Source: CAHJXF01 sp038225855
GTDB lineage: Bacteria; Pseudomonadota; Gammaproteobacteria; Burkholderiales; Burkholderiaceae_D
Length of the DNA stretch: 64,000 nt
Assembly: GCA_038225855.1 (NCBI GenBank)
Contig: JBBRQU010000015.1
Location: forward strand, 22,742 to 86,741
Direction of reading: 5' to 3'
Shown here: in pieces, positions 25,611 through 35,299 of the stretch
How positions within the stretch are numbered: the stretch's first letter is position 1
Layout of the letters: each line of letters opens with the position of its first letter
Translations under genes and position numbers: made by a program
Notes under the pieces: generated by a model
What the model was told of the DNA's origin: nothing
Databases searched by the model: none
What the model saw: only the letters and a program-made list of their open reading frames with translations

Positions 25611-26200
25611 GCGGCGCAGGCGAGGGTGCGCGCCGAAACGCGTTGCGCGTGCTGACGTTGTGCATGTTGTGCACGGTTAGCGCAGCGCACGCGCAATTGA
25701 GGCCACTCGACACGACCGCGTCGCGTCAGGCGCTCGAAGACGCGTCGCGGGATCGCTGCGATGGCGTGTCGGTGGTCGTGCGGCGCTGTGTGGCGCAACC
25801 CGACACGCGCAATTCCGACAAGGCCGACGCGCTGACGCGTTCGCGTGCGCGCGCCAAGGCCGCCTTCGATCGCCGCGATCGACGTACGCGCCAGGACTCG
25901 CTCGATGGCATCGACGAAGCTTCCGGCAACGCCGCCGGCGGCACTGGATCGGGCGGCACGCCGCAGCGTCTCGCGCCTGTGGTCGTGACCGGCAACGCGG
26001 CCGAACCTGGAGCAAGCGTCGAAGAGATTCTGCAGCGCGCGCTCAATCCGCAAGTGGTTTCGCAAAGCGGAACCGTGACGACTTATGGACCCGATGGAGT
26101 GCGCAAGGAATGCATCGCGCGTTGCGTGGGTCCGATGTGCTGCCTGACGCTGCGCAATCGCCCCGACCCCGCGCGCGACTCCAGCTCGATCGGGCGGTGA
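25607..26200 (+). CDS. Secreted hypothetical protein with Cys-rich C-terminus
   Basis: This 197-residue protein starts at GTG 25607, which overlaps the stop of the previous gene (GTGA). Residues 1-29 form a signal peptide ending at AHA-Q. The middle is hydrophilic and low in complexity (DGIDEASGNAAGGTGSGG). The C-terminus has a CIARCVGPMCC cluster that suggests disulfides or metal binding. It overlaps the start of aroE by one base (TGATG), so it is translationally coupled. No function can be assigned. Confidence 0.7.
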   Translation: MSGAGEGARRNALRVLTLCMLCTVSAAHAQLRPLDTTASRQALEDASRDRCDGVSVVVRRCVAQPDTRNSDKADALTRSRARAKAAFDRRDRRTRQDSLDGIDEASGNAAGGTGSGGTPQRLAPVVVTGNAAEPGASVEEILQRALNPQVVSQSGTVTTYGPDGVRKECIARCVGPMCCLTLRNRPDPARDSSSIGR

Positions 26201-27078
26201 TGCCCGCTCCAGCGCACTATGCCGTCGTCGGCAATCCGGTCGCGCACAGCCTCTCGCCCGAGATCCACGCGGCATTCGCAAGGCAGACCGGCGAGGCGAT
26301 CACCTACACGCGCATGCTCGCGCCGCTCGACGGTTTCGTCGCGACCATCGCTCGCTTCTTCGATGACGGAGGCATGGGCTTGAGCGTGACCGTGCCGTTC
26401 AAGCTCGAAGCCTTCGCGTTTTGCGCGGCGGGCGTGAATGGTCGCCTGAGCGCGCGGGCGCGGCGCGCGGGCGCGGTCAACGTGCTCGCGCGGCAGGGCG
26501 ACACGATCGACGGCGACAACACCGACGGCGTCGGCCTCGTCACCGACCTCCAGCGCATCGTCGGCGTCAACGGTTTCGCGCTGGCCGACTCGCGCGTGCT
26601 GCTGGTCGGCGCCGGCGGCGCGGCGCGCGGCGTGATCGGACCCTTGCTCGCAGCGCGCCCGAAGACGTTGACGATCGTCAATCGCGATGTCTCGAAGGCG
26701 CGAGCGCTGGTGGGCGCGTTCGGCATCGCGAACGCACACGGCGCGCTATTTCAGGCGCGGGCCTTCGACGCGCTCGACACAGCGCGATACGACGTGATCA
26801 TCAACGCGACCTCGGCCAGCCTTGCAAACGCATCGCTGCCTCTGTCGGCAACCCTCTTCACCGACGCGGTGCTCGCCTACGACCTGATGTATGGCGCTAC
26901 GCCAACCCCCTTCATGCGCTTCGCTGCGCGCTCGGGTGCAGCCGCGGTCGCCGATGGCCTCGGCATGCTGGTCGAGCAGGCGGCCGAAGCCTTCCTGATG
27001 TGGCGCGGCGTGCGACCGGAAACGGCGTCGGTGCTGGCGGCGCTGCGCTCATCGCTCGCGGCCGGCCTCTCGGCATGA
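26200..27078 (+). CDS. aroE: Shikimate 5-dehydrogenase
   Basis: This 292-residue protein reduces 3-dehydroshikimate to shikimate with NADPH. Motifs are VVGNPVAHSLSPEIHAAFA, the catalytic Lys in VTVPFKLEAF, GDNTDGVGL, the Rossmann loop LLVGAGGAARGVIGPL and the NADP-binding VNRDVSKA. ATG 26200 overlaps the preceding stop (TGATG). It is translationally coupled to mtgA through an ATGA overlap at 27075. aroQ, another step of the same pathway, is elsewhere in the window. Confidence 0.95.
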   Translation: MPAPAHYAVVGNPVAHSLSPEIHAAFARQTGEAITYTRMLAPLDGFVATIARFFDDGGMGLSVTVPFKLEAFAFCAAGVNGRLSARARRAGAVNVLARQGDTIDGDNTDGVGLVTDLQRIVGVNGFALADSRVLLVGAGGAARGVIGPLLAARPKTLTIVNRDVSKARALVGAFGIANAHGALFQARAFDALDTARYDVIINATSASLANASLPLSATLFTDAVLAYDLMYGATPTPFMRFAARSGAAAVADGLGMLVEQAAEAFLMWRGVRPETASVLAALRSSLAAGLSA

Positions 27079-27824
27079 AGGTCGTGCTCGGATGTATCGG
27101 CCGGCTCGCGCTGGTCGCAATCGGCACGGTGTTACTGCTGCAACTCTATTACTTTGCCTGTGTCGGCTGGTACTCGCGCTTCGATCCATCCACGACAGCC
27201 TTCATGCGCAGCCACATGGGACTCGTGCGGGAAAAGAATCCGAACGCGAAGCTCGAACAGCAATGGGTACCGTACTCGCGCATCTCGGACAACCTCAAGC
27301 GCGCCGTGATCACTGCCGAAGACGCGCGCTTTGCGGAGCACGAAGGCGTCGATTGGGATGCCGTCACGAAGGCGTACGAGAACAACGAGAAGGTCGCGGC
27401 GAATGCGGCCGGCGCGGCATCCAGCGCGGCATCCAGGGCAAAGCGTCAGCGCGCGCGCATCAAGGGCGGCTCCACCATCACGCAGCAGCTCGCGAAGAAT
27501 CTCTTTCTGTCGGGCGAACGCAGCTATCTGCGCAAGGGGCAGGAACTCGTGATCGCCTACATGATCGAGTTCTGGATGACGAAGCAACGCATCCTCGAGA
27601 TCTATCTGAACGTGATCGAATGGGGCAACGGCGTGTTCGGCGCGGAGGCGGCAGCGCGCCATTACTTCAGTGTTTCGGCCGCGCAGTTAAGTCCCGCGCA
27701 GGCCGCGCAACTCGCGGTGATGCTGCCCAACCCGCGCTTCTACGACGCGCACCGAGGATCGGGTTATCTCGCGCGTCGCAGCGCCGCGATTGCGCGGTGG
27801 ATGGGCGATGCGGAGTTGCCTTGA
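27075..27824 (+). CDS. mtgA: Monofunctional biosynthetic peptidoglycan transglycosylase
   Basis: This 249-residue GT51 enzyme polymerises lipid II into glycan strands in the periplasm. An N-terminal membrane anchor (LALVAIGTVLLLQLYYFA) is followed by the donor-site motif TAEDARFAEHEGVDWDA with catalytic Glu, then GGSTITQQLAKNLFLS, RKGQELVIAYMIE and EIYLNVIEWGNGVFGAE. An Ala/Lys-rich insertion of about 20 residues separates the first two motifs, which is longer than usual. It overlaps aroE by 4 bp. Confidence 0.95.
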   Translation: MKVVLGCIGRLALVAIGTVLLLQLYYFACVGWYSRFDPSTTAFMRSHMGLVREKNPNAKLEQQWVPYSRISDNLKRAVITAEDARFAEHEGVDWDAVTKAYENNEKVAANAAGAASSAASRAKRQRARIKGGSTITQQLAKNLFLSGERSYLRKGQELVIAYMIEFWMTKQRILEIYLNVIEWGNGVFGAEAAARHYFSVSAAQLSPAQAAQLAVMLPNPRFYDAHRGSGYLARRSAAIARWMGDAELP

Positions 27825-27836
27825 TGCGCAAACGCC

Positions 27837-27912
27837 TGTCATTGCGAGCAGGAAGAATCTCATTGGCGTCGCACCCGAGCCGAGGAGATTGCTCGCGATG
27901 CTCGCAATGACA
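27837..27912. mobile_element. 76-bp MITE-like element with 12-bp terminal inverted repeats
   Basis: TGTCATTGCGAG (27837-27848) is the exact reverse complement of CTCGCAATGACA (27901-27912). The interior is not coding. This type of tcattgcgag...ctcgcaatga repeat occurs in many Gram-negative genomes. It sits between mtgA and the EamA gene. Confidence 0.7.
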
Positions 27913-27931
27913 ACGGGTTTGTGGCGATGAG

Positions 27932-28861
27932 ATGACCACGACACCTCGCGCCCGCGACGCTCCACCCCTGTCGGCCTACCTCTACCTCGCCGCCGGCATG
28001 TCGGTGGTGGGCGCCTACGTCGGTTTCTCGAAAGTCATCGTCGAGACCGTTCCGGTCTTTCTGCTCGCGACCATACGCTTCGGCATCGCCGCGATCGCGC
28101 TCTTGCCATGGACGTTTCCGCGCGGCGGCTTCGCGATTGCGTGGCCGCAGAAGAAGACGCTGCTCGGCCTGTCGTTCTTCGGCAACTTCCTTTTTTCCAT
28201 CTTCATGCTGTCGGGCGTTGCGCGCACATCCGCCACTGCGGCGGGCTTGATCATGAGCATGATTCCCGCAGCCGTCGCGGTGTTCTCGTTGTTCATGCTG
28301 GGCGAGCGCATCAACGGTCGCGCGATGGTGGCGATCACGCTCGCCGTGATCGGCGTGGGCGCGCTCACGCTGGTGCGCACGCAAGGCAGCGGAGCCGCGC
28401 CGGTCGAGGGCGCAGGCGTGGGCGACGCGTTGATCGGCAACGCCTTCATCGTCGGCGCGGTGTGCTGCGAAGCGATCTTCGTCGTGTTGGGCAAGCGACT
28501 GACCACAGCTTCGGTCGGGCCGATGCAGATCGCAGCGTGGATGAACCTGGTGGGCCTCGCGCTGATGCTGCCCATGGGCATCTGGCAAGGAACGCATTTC
28601 GATTTCGCGCGCATCACGGCCACGCTCTGGATATTGATCGCGTGCTACGCGCTTGGCGCGAGCGTGCTGTCCACCTGGCTCTGGCTGACCGGGCTCAAGT
28701 ACGTGCCGGCAAGCCAGGCCGGTGTGTTCACGACCGCATTGCCGATCTCCTCCGCGCTGGTCGGCATGGTGTTCCTGGGTGAGCGGCCCACCGTTGTCCA
28801 CGCGATTGCCTTCGCCTGTGCGCTGGCCGGCATCCTGCTGATGACGCGCACGCGTCGCTGA
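27932..28861 (+). CDS. EamA/DMT superfamily transporter
   Basis: This 309-residue protein has ten predicted membrane helices in two EamA repeats. The first repeat contains GMSVVGAYVGFSKVIVETVPVF and the second GNAFIVGAVCCEAIFVVLGK. The end of the second repeat shows the typical SSALVGMVFLGERPTVVHAIA. Members export metabolites or amino acids; the substrate cannot be told. It begins about 20 nt after the MITE-like element. Confidence 0.86.
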   Translation: MTTTPRARDAPPLSAYLYLAAGMSVVGAYVGFSKVIVETVPVFLLATIRFGIAAIALLPWTFPRGGFAIAWPQKKTLLGLSFFGNFLFSIFMLSGVARTSATAAGLIMSMIPAAVAVFSLFMLGERINGRAMVAITLAVIGVGALTLVRTQGSGAAPVEGAGVGDALIGNAFIVGAVCCEAIFVVLGKRLTTASVGPMQIAAWMNLVGLALMLPMGIWQGTHFDFARITATLWILIACYALGASVLSTWLWLTGLKYVPASQAGVFTTALPISSALVGMVFLGERPTVVHAIAFACALAGILLMTRTRR

Positions 28862-28993
28862 CGAATCGGGCACGGCAGGCAGCAGCGTTTCAGTTTGAAT
28901 CCGTAGCCCAAAGCGACGTTCGAGTAGGTTAAATCTTGAGTCTTATATAACTACCTCGTGCCATCGCCGCAGAGTCCACGAGGTAATTCCGAT

Positions 28994-29908
28994 TCACTGC
29001 TGAAGGCCCGCAATCCCGTAAGACTGTAGTTCCTGGCCGACCGACGTTTCCCATCCGTTGGCGATCGACTCTAGATCCCAACCCCCATCGCGGTACGCCA
29101 TCCGCACTTCCTGCGGATGGGACCATAGCGATAATTTGTCGCCGCCGATGCCGATGCATTGCCCCGTGATCGAGGAACCGCGAGCCGACGCGAGGAAGAC
29201 GGCCAGCGGTGCCACATCCTCGGCCGTACCCATTCCCATTCCCTGACGCAATGTCTTCGGCAACGGCCTGCCTTCAGCAACCGCGGCTGCGTGCGCCTCC
29301 ATTCCGGGGATACTTGCGACCATCGCTGTCATCGCGGTCGGGACCATCGCATTGACCGTGATGTTCGCGCGCGCGCACTCCATTGCCCAAGTGCGGGCGA
29401 AGGCCGCAATACCTGCCTTGGCGGCTGCGTAGTTGGTCTGGCCGAAGTTGCCGCGCTGGCCGGCCGGCGAGGCGACGAGTATCAGGCGACCGCCTTCCCC
29501 CTGGCTCTTCATACGGTGGACCGCCGCGCGTGCGCACGTGAAAGTGCCGCGCAGGTGCGTTTCGATTACGGCATCGAACTCCGCGTCGGTCATATTCCAC
29601 ATCACCCGATCACGCAAGATGCCGGCGTTGCATACCATGATGTCGAGTCGCCCGAAGGCATCCACCGCACGAATGACCAATCGCTCTGCAGCTTCAGACG
29701 ATCCGACTGCCACCGCCTCTCCGACCGCCTTGCCGCCCGCTGCGATCAATGACGCGACCGCTTCGTCGACTGCGCCCGCATCGACATCGTTGACGACGAC
29801 CGATGCTCCGGCCTTGCAAAGGGCCTGTGCGAAGGCAAGTCCAAGACCGCGTCCGCTTCCAGTCACGATTGCGACCTTGCCATGCAGGTCGAGTCCTTCG
29901 TTTTCCAT
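28994..29908 (-). CDS. Short-chain dehydrogenase (3-hydroxyacyl-CoA-type)
   Basis: This 304-residue protein has the NAD(P) motif TGSGRGLG, CNAGILRDRVMW, and the catalytic Ser (LVASPAG) followed by TNYAAAKAG. The RDRVMWNMTDAEFD region is typical of multifunctional-enzyme-2-type 3-hydroxyacyl-CoA dehydrogenases. It lies next to an enoyl-CoA hydratase, an acyl-CoA ligase and a thiolase on the same strand. The likely role is the oxidation step of a beta-oxidation-type pathway. Confidence 0.85.
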   Translation of the reverse strand: MENEGLDLHGKVAIVTGSGRGLGLAFAQALCKAGASVVVNDVDAGAVDEAVASLIAAGGKAVGEAVAVGSSEAAERLVIRAVDAFGRLDIMVCNAGILRDRVMWNMTDAEFDAVIETHLRGTFTCARAAVHRMKSQGEGGRLILVASPAGQRGNFGQTNYAAAKAGIAAFARTWAMECARANITVNAMVPTAMTAMVASIPGMEAHAAAVAEGRPLPKTLRQGMGMGTAEDVAPLAVFLASARGSSITGQCIGIGGDKLSLWSHPQEVRMAYRDGGWDLESIANGWETSVGQELQSYGIAGLQQ

Positions 29909-29916
29909 GTCCAGTC

Positions 29917-30726
29917 CTAACGTCCAATGAATTTTGGTGCGCGCTTCTCGATGAAGGCGCGGGGACCCTCACGCGCGTCCTCGCTGGCGAGGACATCGGC
30001 TTTGCAAGCGTTCTCGAGCGCATAAGCATCATCGAGCGACCGGCCGCTTGCCGCGATCACCGTCTGCTTGAGCCGCTGTACCGCGAACGGTCCGTTGGCT
30101 GCAATCCGCCAGGCGATCTCCTCGGCCGTCTTCATCAAAGCGTCTCGGTCGACGACGCGATTGACGAGCCCGATCTCGCGCGCGGTTGCGGCATCGATGG
30201 CATCGCCGGTAATCAGGATCTCCAACGCTCGGCTGTAGCCGATCTGACGTGGAAGGCGTGCCATCGAGCCGGCGAATGGAACGACGCCGCGCTTCACCTC
30301 GGGCAGCGCGAACGAAGCGTTGGTCACAGCCACCCTGATGTCCGTCCCGAGCATCAGCTCGAAGCCAGCCGCCATGCATGCGCCGTTGATCGCCGCGATC
30401 ACCGGCTTGTGAAGCGGGAAGTCACGAAGCCCTGAAGCCGCGAGGACGATCGGCTCTTCAAGTAGACGGCGATCCCATGGATCCGCGGGTGGGCGTTCTC
30501 CGGTCAGCAACGGGATTGTCGACGCTAGGTCGGCACCCGCACAGAACGCCTTGTCGCCTGCGCCGGTCACGATCGCCACACGCAACTCTGGATCGTTCGA
30601 GAATTCGATGAAAGCATCTGCAAGCCGGCACAGCATCTCGGGTGTCAGCGCATTGCGCGCCTCGGGCCGGTTCAGGGTGACACGGCAGAGGTGACCCTCT
30701 TTCTCGATGACGACGGGCAGATTCAT
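29917..30726 (-). CDS. Enoyl-CoA hydratase/isomerase family protein
   Basis: This 269-residue crotonase-fold protein has the oxyanion-hole segments AFCAGADLAS and NGACMAAGFELMLGTDIRVA, and the region FALPEVKRGVVPFAGSMARL. Helices after residue 200 complete the trimer interface. It is separated by 8 nt from the SDR gene, so they are probably co-transcribed. It should hydrate an enoyl-CoA in the same pathway; the substrate is unknown. Confidence 0.88.
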   Translation of the reverse strand: MNLPVVIEKEGHLCRVTLNRPEARNALTPEMLCRLADAFIEFSNDPELRVAIVTGAGDKAFCAGADLASTIPLLTGERPPADPWDRRLLEEPIVLAASGLRDFPLHKPVIAAINGACMAAGFELMLGTDIRVAVTNASFALPEVKRGVVPFAGSMARLPRQIGYSRALEILITGDAIDAATAREIGLVNRVVDRDALMKTAEEIAWRIAANGPFAVQRLKQTVIAASGRSLDDAYALENACKADVLASEDAREGPRAFIEKRAPKFIGR

Positions 30727-30768
30727 GTTCGCTCTCGAATCCTGGTTGATGGGCGGTGGAGCGGCGAT

Positions 30769-32623
30769 TCATGAACCATCGATGACGACTTCGTGGTCGA
30801 GGGCAAACGCCGCCATCATCGCCTTTGCATCGCGGTAGGCGACTTCGCGATCCACGCCTCGAGGAAACGTGAGACGGACGACGAGCTTCGACCCCGCTCA
30901 CGACGGGACGCGACTCGGACGCAAACCGCTGCTGGGCACGCTCGCGCATCACGCGTTCGACCGCCTGCATGCGCAGGCCGGGCTTGTAGATCTTGCCCAC
31001 CGCAGTCATCGGGATTGCATCGACGATAGTTATGCGTTTCGGCCAAGCGGGTCGCTCGGTGATCAGCGGCCGCACGAACGCGAGCAGGTCTTCGGCGCTC
31101 GCCTGCATGCCGGGCTTGAGCACGACGAAGGCCACGGGCAGTTCGCCCGCATGCTCATCCGGTTCTCCGATCGCGGCCGCGATCTGCACGGCGCCGTGCC
31201 GCATCAGCGCTTCCTCGATCTCTCCGGGATCGATGTTATGGGCGCCGCGAATGATGACGTCCTTGGCACGACCTGTGACATAAAGCTCGCCATCGGTGGC
31301 GATGTGGCCCAAGTCCCCGCTGATCAGCCAGCCACCGTCCGCAAAAGTGCCTTCGTTGCGGCTTGCGTCCGAATAACCGGGGCTGACGTTGGGTCCTTGA
31401 ACGACGATGACGCCGGTTTCCCCCTCGGCAAGCGGGCGCTGTCCTTCGATCGGCGTCCCGTCGAGCGCCACGGCCATGACCCGCGTGTAAGGTAACGGCA
31501 GGCCGCATGATCCTGGTGACCGAGTTCCATGGAACGGGATGATGCTGATCACGCCCGACGACTCGGTCATGCCGAAGATGTTCCGTACCGGTACCGAGAA
31601 GCGAGCTTCGAAGGCATTGGCCAGTTCGGTCGGCAACGGAGACCCACCCGTCAGCATGCAGCGAATCGAGCTCACGTCTACATCGCCAACCGGCGTGGCC
31701 ATCAAGGTCGAGATGACCGTGGGCACACCAGCCAAGAGGGTCGCTCCGAATTGTTCAACGACCTTCCAATAGTTCCCGACCAGCGTGGCATTGCGCATCC
31801 CGAGCGCCGTCGGAAGCACGATCTCGGCGCCGCTCATCAAGGCGGACAGTCCATAGACGAACGAGCCTGCCACATGAAAAAGTGGAAAGCCATTGATGAT
31901 CACGTCCTTCTCGGACATGTCATACATCTGCGCCGCACCCCAGCTCGCATGGATCTGATTGCCGTGCGCATGCTGGGCGAGCTTCGGCGTGCCGGTTGTA
32001 CCTCCCGTGTGGAAGCAGGCCGCGATCGCATCGCTTTTCCACTCACGTGTGAAAATCAGTCGATCGTCTGGCTGTGCTTCGATTGCATCGTCGAAGGACA
32101 TGATCTCGTCACCTACATCGCCTCCCACGGCAATGACGTGCTGCAGGCCCGGGCAGTACTGGCGGATGTCCGCGACCTTCGACCAGATGTCGAGATCCGG
32201 ATGCGGTCCAAGCGCCACCAGCACCTTCGCCTGCGAGGCATTGATCAAGTCCGCAATGTGATGCGGACCAAGGAGGAAGTTGATCGGGCAGACGCGGCCA
32301 GCCGTCTCCCCGCCCAGCAGGGTGATGTGAGCCTGGGGAATGCTGGGCAGGAGAAAGGCGACTGCGTCTTTCTCTTCGACCCCGAGCGATCGGAACAGAT
32401 TGGCCGCCTGCCGCACCTTTGCGAGCAACTTGCGGTAGGTCAGACGAGTCGGGTCGAACCCCGGCTCCCCCCTTCGCAGGAAAGTCAGTGCGTATCGATC
32501 GGGAAACAGCGCGGTCGAGTGCTCGATAACCTCGTAGACATTCCGGAACGGGACGACCTCGTCATACGCATGCCGCTCGACAGCGTCGACGTCGGCGCGT
32601 GAAGCGATATGGAAGTGTCTCAT
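30769..32623 (-). CDS. Acyl-CoA ligase (adenylate-forming), frameshifted near its C-terminus
   Basis: The protein has the ANL-superfamily motifs: the P-loop FHTGGTTGTPKLAQHAHG, the adenylate-binding IFGMTESSG, SGDLGHIATDGELYVTGRAKD and the C-terminal catalytic Lys in VGKIYKPGL. The main frame leaves homologous sequence after PVVSG and runs on to 30458, inside the next gene. Moving one base at the run CCCC (30892-30895) restores VRLTFPRGVDREVAYRDAKA and a stop at 30769, 42 nt before the hydratase start. The coordinates given assume this corrected end (about 617 residues). The catalytic Lys lies before the shift, so activity may survive. Confidence 0.8.
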
Positions 32624-32638
32624 CGCAGACTACCGCGA

Positions 32639-33805
32639 TCAGTTGATCAGCTTCCACTTGCCGTTCTCGATTCGCACCATCACACGCCCGCGCGCATCGA
32701 GTCCATTGTGATTCGTCGGAGTCATGGTCATGATCCCGTGCGTCACTGTCAGGTTCTTGATGTTCTCGAGTGCATCACGGAGCGCCTTGCGAAACGCGGG
32801 AGTGCCGGGTTGCGCTTTCTTGAGCGCCTCCGGGATCGCGCTCTGAAGCATCAGACCAGCGTCCCAAGCATGCGCACCGAAGGTCGAGATCGAGCCGGCA
32901 CCGTTGGCCGCTTCGTACTTGTTGAAGTAGTTAAGCGCAACGCTCTTCACGGGATTCGAATCAGGGAGTTGATCAGCGACAAGGATCGGACCAGCCGGTA
33001 AGAACGTGCCTTCGACCTCTTTGCCACCCACTCGCAGAAAATCGGCGTTCGCTACTCCGTGCGATTGATAGATCACGCCCTTGTAGCCGCGTTCGCGCAG
33101 GGTCTTCTCCGGTAGTGCGGCCGGCGTGCCTGCAGCGGCGATCATGACCGCATCGGGATTGGTCGCCATGAGCTTCAGGATCTGGCCAGTCACACTCTGG
33201 TCGGTGCGTGCGAAACGCTCATTCGCAACGATGCCGACGCCCTTTGCTCCAGCAGCCCGGGTCATCTCGGTCGCCCAGCCCTCGCCGTAGGCATCACCTT
33301 GCGCGATGAATCCGATCGACTTGATGCCTGACTTTGCCATGTGCTCGGCGATTGCATCCGCCATCAATCCATCATGTTGCGGTGTCTTGAAGACCCATGC
33401 CTTCTTGGCGTCCATCGGTTCGACGATCCGCGACAGGCCCGCGATACTGATCATCGGGGTCTCGGATTCAGCGGCTACCTCGGTCATCGCGAGCGAGTTC
33501 GGTGACAGTGTCGAGCCGATCACCGCATCGACCTTTTCTTCCGAGGTGAGCTTGCGGATGTTCTTGACCGCCGTGGTCGCGTCGGAAGCGTCGTCGAGCA
33601 TGATGTATTCGACTGACTTGCCGCCGATCTCCTTCGGCATCAGCGCGACGGTGTTCTTCTCGGGAATCCCGAGTGAAGCACCTGGACCTGTGACCGAAAG
33701 CACCACGCCGATCCTGACCTGCGCATACGCCGCGAACGGCAGCACGGTGAACGAGATCGTCATAGCTGCAGCGATCGCAAGGCATTTAGAAAAGGTCCTG
33801 CTCAT
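32639..33805 (-). CDS. Branched-chain amino acid-type ABC transporter substrate-binding protein
   Basis: This 388-residue protein has a signal peptide (AIAAAMTISFTVLPFAAYA) and a Peripla_BP_6 fold beginning at VRIGVVLSVTGPGASLGIPE. The GSTLSPNSLAMTEVAAESETP and GDAYGEGWATEMTRAAG segments are characteristic. The ATG at 33805 is preceded by GGAGGA. No permease or ATPase gene is adjacent, so the transporter must use components encoded elsewhere. Its position among beta-oxidation genes suggests uptake of the pathway substrate. Confidence 0.88.
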   Translation of the reverse strand: MSRTFSKCLAIAAAMTISFTVLPFAAYAQVRIGVVLSVTGPGASLGIPEKNTVALMPKEIGGKSVEYIMLDDASDATTAVKNIRKLTSEEKVDAVIGSTLSPNSLAMTEVAAESETPMISIAGLSRIVEPMDAKKAWVFKTPQHDGLMADAIAEHMAKSGIKSIGFIAQGDAYGEGWATEMTRAAGAKGVGIVANERFARTDQSVTGQILKLMATNPDAVMIAAAGTPAALPEKTLRERGYKGVIYQSHGVANADFLRVGGKEVEGTFLPAGPILVADQLPDSNPVKSVALNYFNKYEAANGAGSISTFGAHAWDAGLMLQSAIPEALKKAQPGTPAFRKALRDALENIKNLTVTHGIMTMTPTNHNGLDARGRVMVRIENGKWKLIN

Positions 33806-33897
33806 CTTGAGTCTCCTCCGTAAATTACGACGTATCGTCGGTTGGCGATGTCGTTCGTGGATGCGTCCTTGATTTTTTGAAGGAAGCTCGATTCGAA

Positions 33898-35124
33898 TCA
33901 GTGAAGCATGTTTTCCAGCACGATTGCCGTGCCCTGACCGCCACCCGCACAAGCCGAAGCGATGCCGTAACGCTTGCCACTGCTCGAGAGTTCTCGAGCC
34001 AACGTCAGCGTGCAGCGCACGCCAGTCGCACCGAGGGGATGCCCGATCGCGATTGCACCTCCGTTGACGTTGACCTTGTCGCGATCGAGACCAAGCTCGC
34101 GCTCGACGGCGATGTACTGCGCGCCGAAGGCTTCATTGATTTCAAAACGATCGATGTCTCCGATCGACAGGCCGGTTCGTTCGAGCGCAGCGCGGATTGC
34201 CGGTGCAGGGCCGATGCCCATCGTGGCCGGCTGCACGCCAACCGAAATGCCGCCGACGACCCGCGCCAATGGTTCGAGGCCAGCTGCTTCGGCCTGAGCG
34301 CGCGTCATCAGAACGACCGCCGCTGCGCCGTCGACGATGGCCGAGGAGTTGCCGCCCGTCTGCACACCACCGAATGCAGGCCGGAGAGCTGCGAGTTGTT
34401 CGAGCGAAGTGGGCTTGACGTGCTCGTCGCTGTCGAACTGCTTCACCTTGCGTGGCAGCTTGATACCGCGCGGCTTGAGTCCCTCGACTTCCCAAGTGGT
34501 GCTCACCAGCGGCACGATCTCGCCGGCGTGGAAGTCGCGCTCCCTTGCCGCCATCGCACGGGCAAAGCTCAGCTCCGCAAACGCGTCGACATCTTCGCGC
34601 GAAACGCTGTATTGCTTCGCGAGGTTCTCCGCAGTGCCGCCCATGCTGACATCGGGAGCCGTATCGCGTAGACATTCCCAAAGGAAGTCGCGGAAGTCGA
34701 CCTGGCCTAGGCCGAATCCGCCACGCGTTTCGTACGACGCAACCGGGAACCGCGACATCGACTCCGTGCCGACGCACAGCGCGTTCGCCGCGCGACCGAG
34801 TTGCATCGCGTCGGCACCATTGAGGATCGCCTCGAAACCGGAGCAACAAAGTCGGCCGACCTGTACTGCGGGGACTTCGAGGGGTACGCCCGAATAGAGC
34901 GCGATGTGTCGCGCGACGTAGAACGCATCGAAGCTGCTCTGACCGACGTTGGCCACACTCACCATGTGAACGCCATTGGCCGCCAGCGAAGCACGCTTGA
35001 GCGCCTCACGTCCCACGGCGATGCCAAGATCGGTCGGCGAGATCTGGCTCAGCGTGCCAGTGTAGTCAGCGAAACCGGTGCGACTTCCTGCAACAAGATA
35101 AACGTCGTCATACGTGTGGGACAT
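33898..35124 (-). CDS. Thiolase family protein (acyl-CoA acetyltransferase)
   Basis: This 408-residue protein has the thiolase residues: nucleophilic Cys in RLCCSGFEAI, His in EINEAFGAQYIAVE, the GHPLGATG loop and the second Cys in SACAGGGQGTAIV. Thiolases cleave or form 3-ketoacyl-CoA. A GAGGAAG site precedes the ATG. It is the first gene of the minus-strand group and diverges from the regulator at 35300, which probably controls it. Confidence 0.9.
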   Translation of the reverse strand: MSHTYDDVYLVAGSRTGFADYTGTLSQISPTDLGIAVGREALKRASLAANGVHMVSVANVGQSSFDAFYVARHIALYSGVPLEVPAVQVGRLCCSGFEAILNGADAMQLGRAANALCVGTESMSRFPVASYETRGGFGLGQVDFRDFLWECLRDTAPDVSMGGTAENLAKQYSVSREDVDAFAELSFARAMAARERDFHAGEIVPLVSTTWEVEGLKPRGIKLPRKVKQFDSDEHVKPTSLEQLAALRPAFGGVQTGGNSSAIVDGAAAVVLMTRAQAEAAGLEPLARVVGGISVGVQPATMGIGPAPAIRAALERTGLSIGDIDRFEINEAFGAQYIAVERELGLDRDKVNVNGGAIAIGHPLGATGVRCTLTLARELSSSGKRYGIASACAGGGQGTAIVLENMLH

Positions 35125-35216
35125 GGATCTTCCTCGCGGCGCAAATAATGCGGGAGCACAAACTTGCGGAATCGAGAAGATAGCAACCGACTACAAACTT
35201 GTCAATTGTTCAACTC

Positions 35217-35233
35217 GTTAGTAAATTACTGAC
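35217..35233. promoter_or_regulatory. Palindrome in the divergent promoter region, candidate TetR operator
   Basis: GTTAGTAAATTACTGAC is a 17-bp palindrome with one mismatched pair, centred at 35225. It lies 67 bp upstream of the regulator and 93 bp upstream of the thiolase. Confidence 0.45.
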
Positions 35234-35299
35234 TTTGATGGATTGTCGACTTCCTCACCCGCTATCATTTGCAGTCACCGTCCGAAGGAATCAGAAGCA

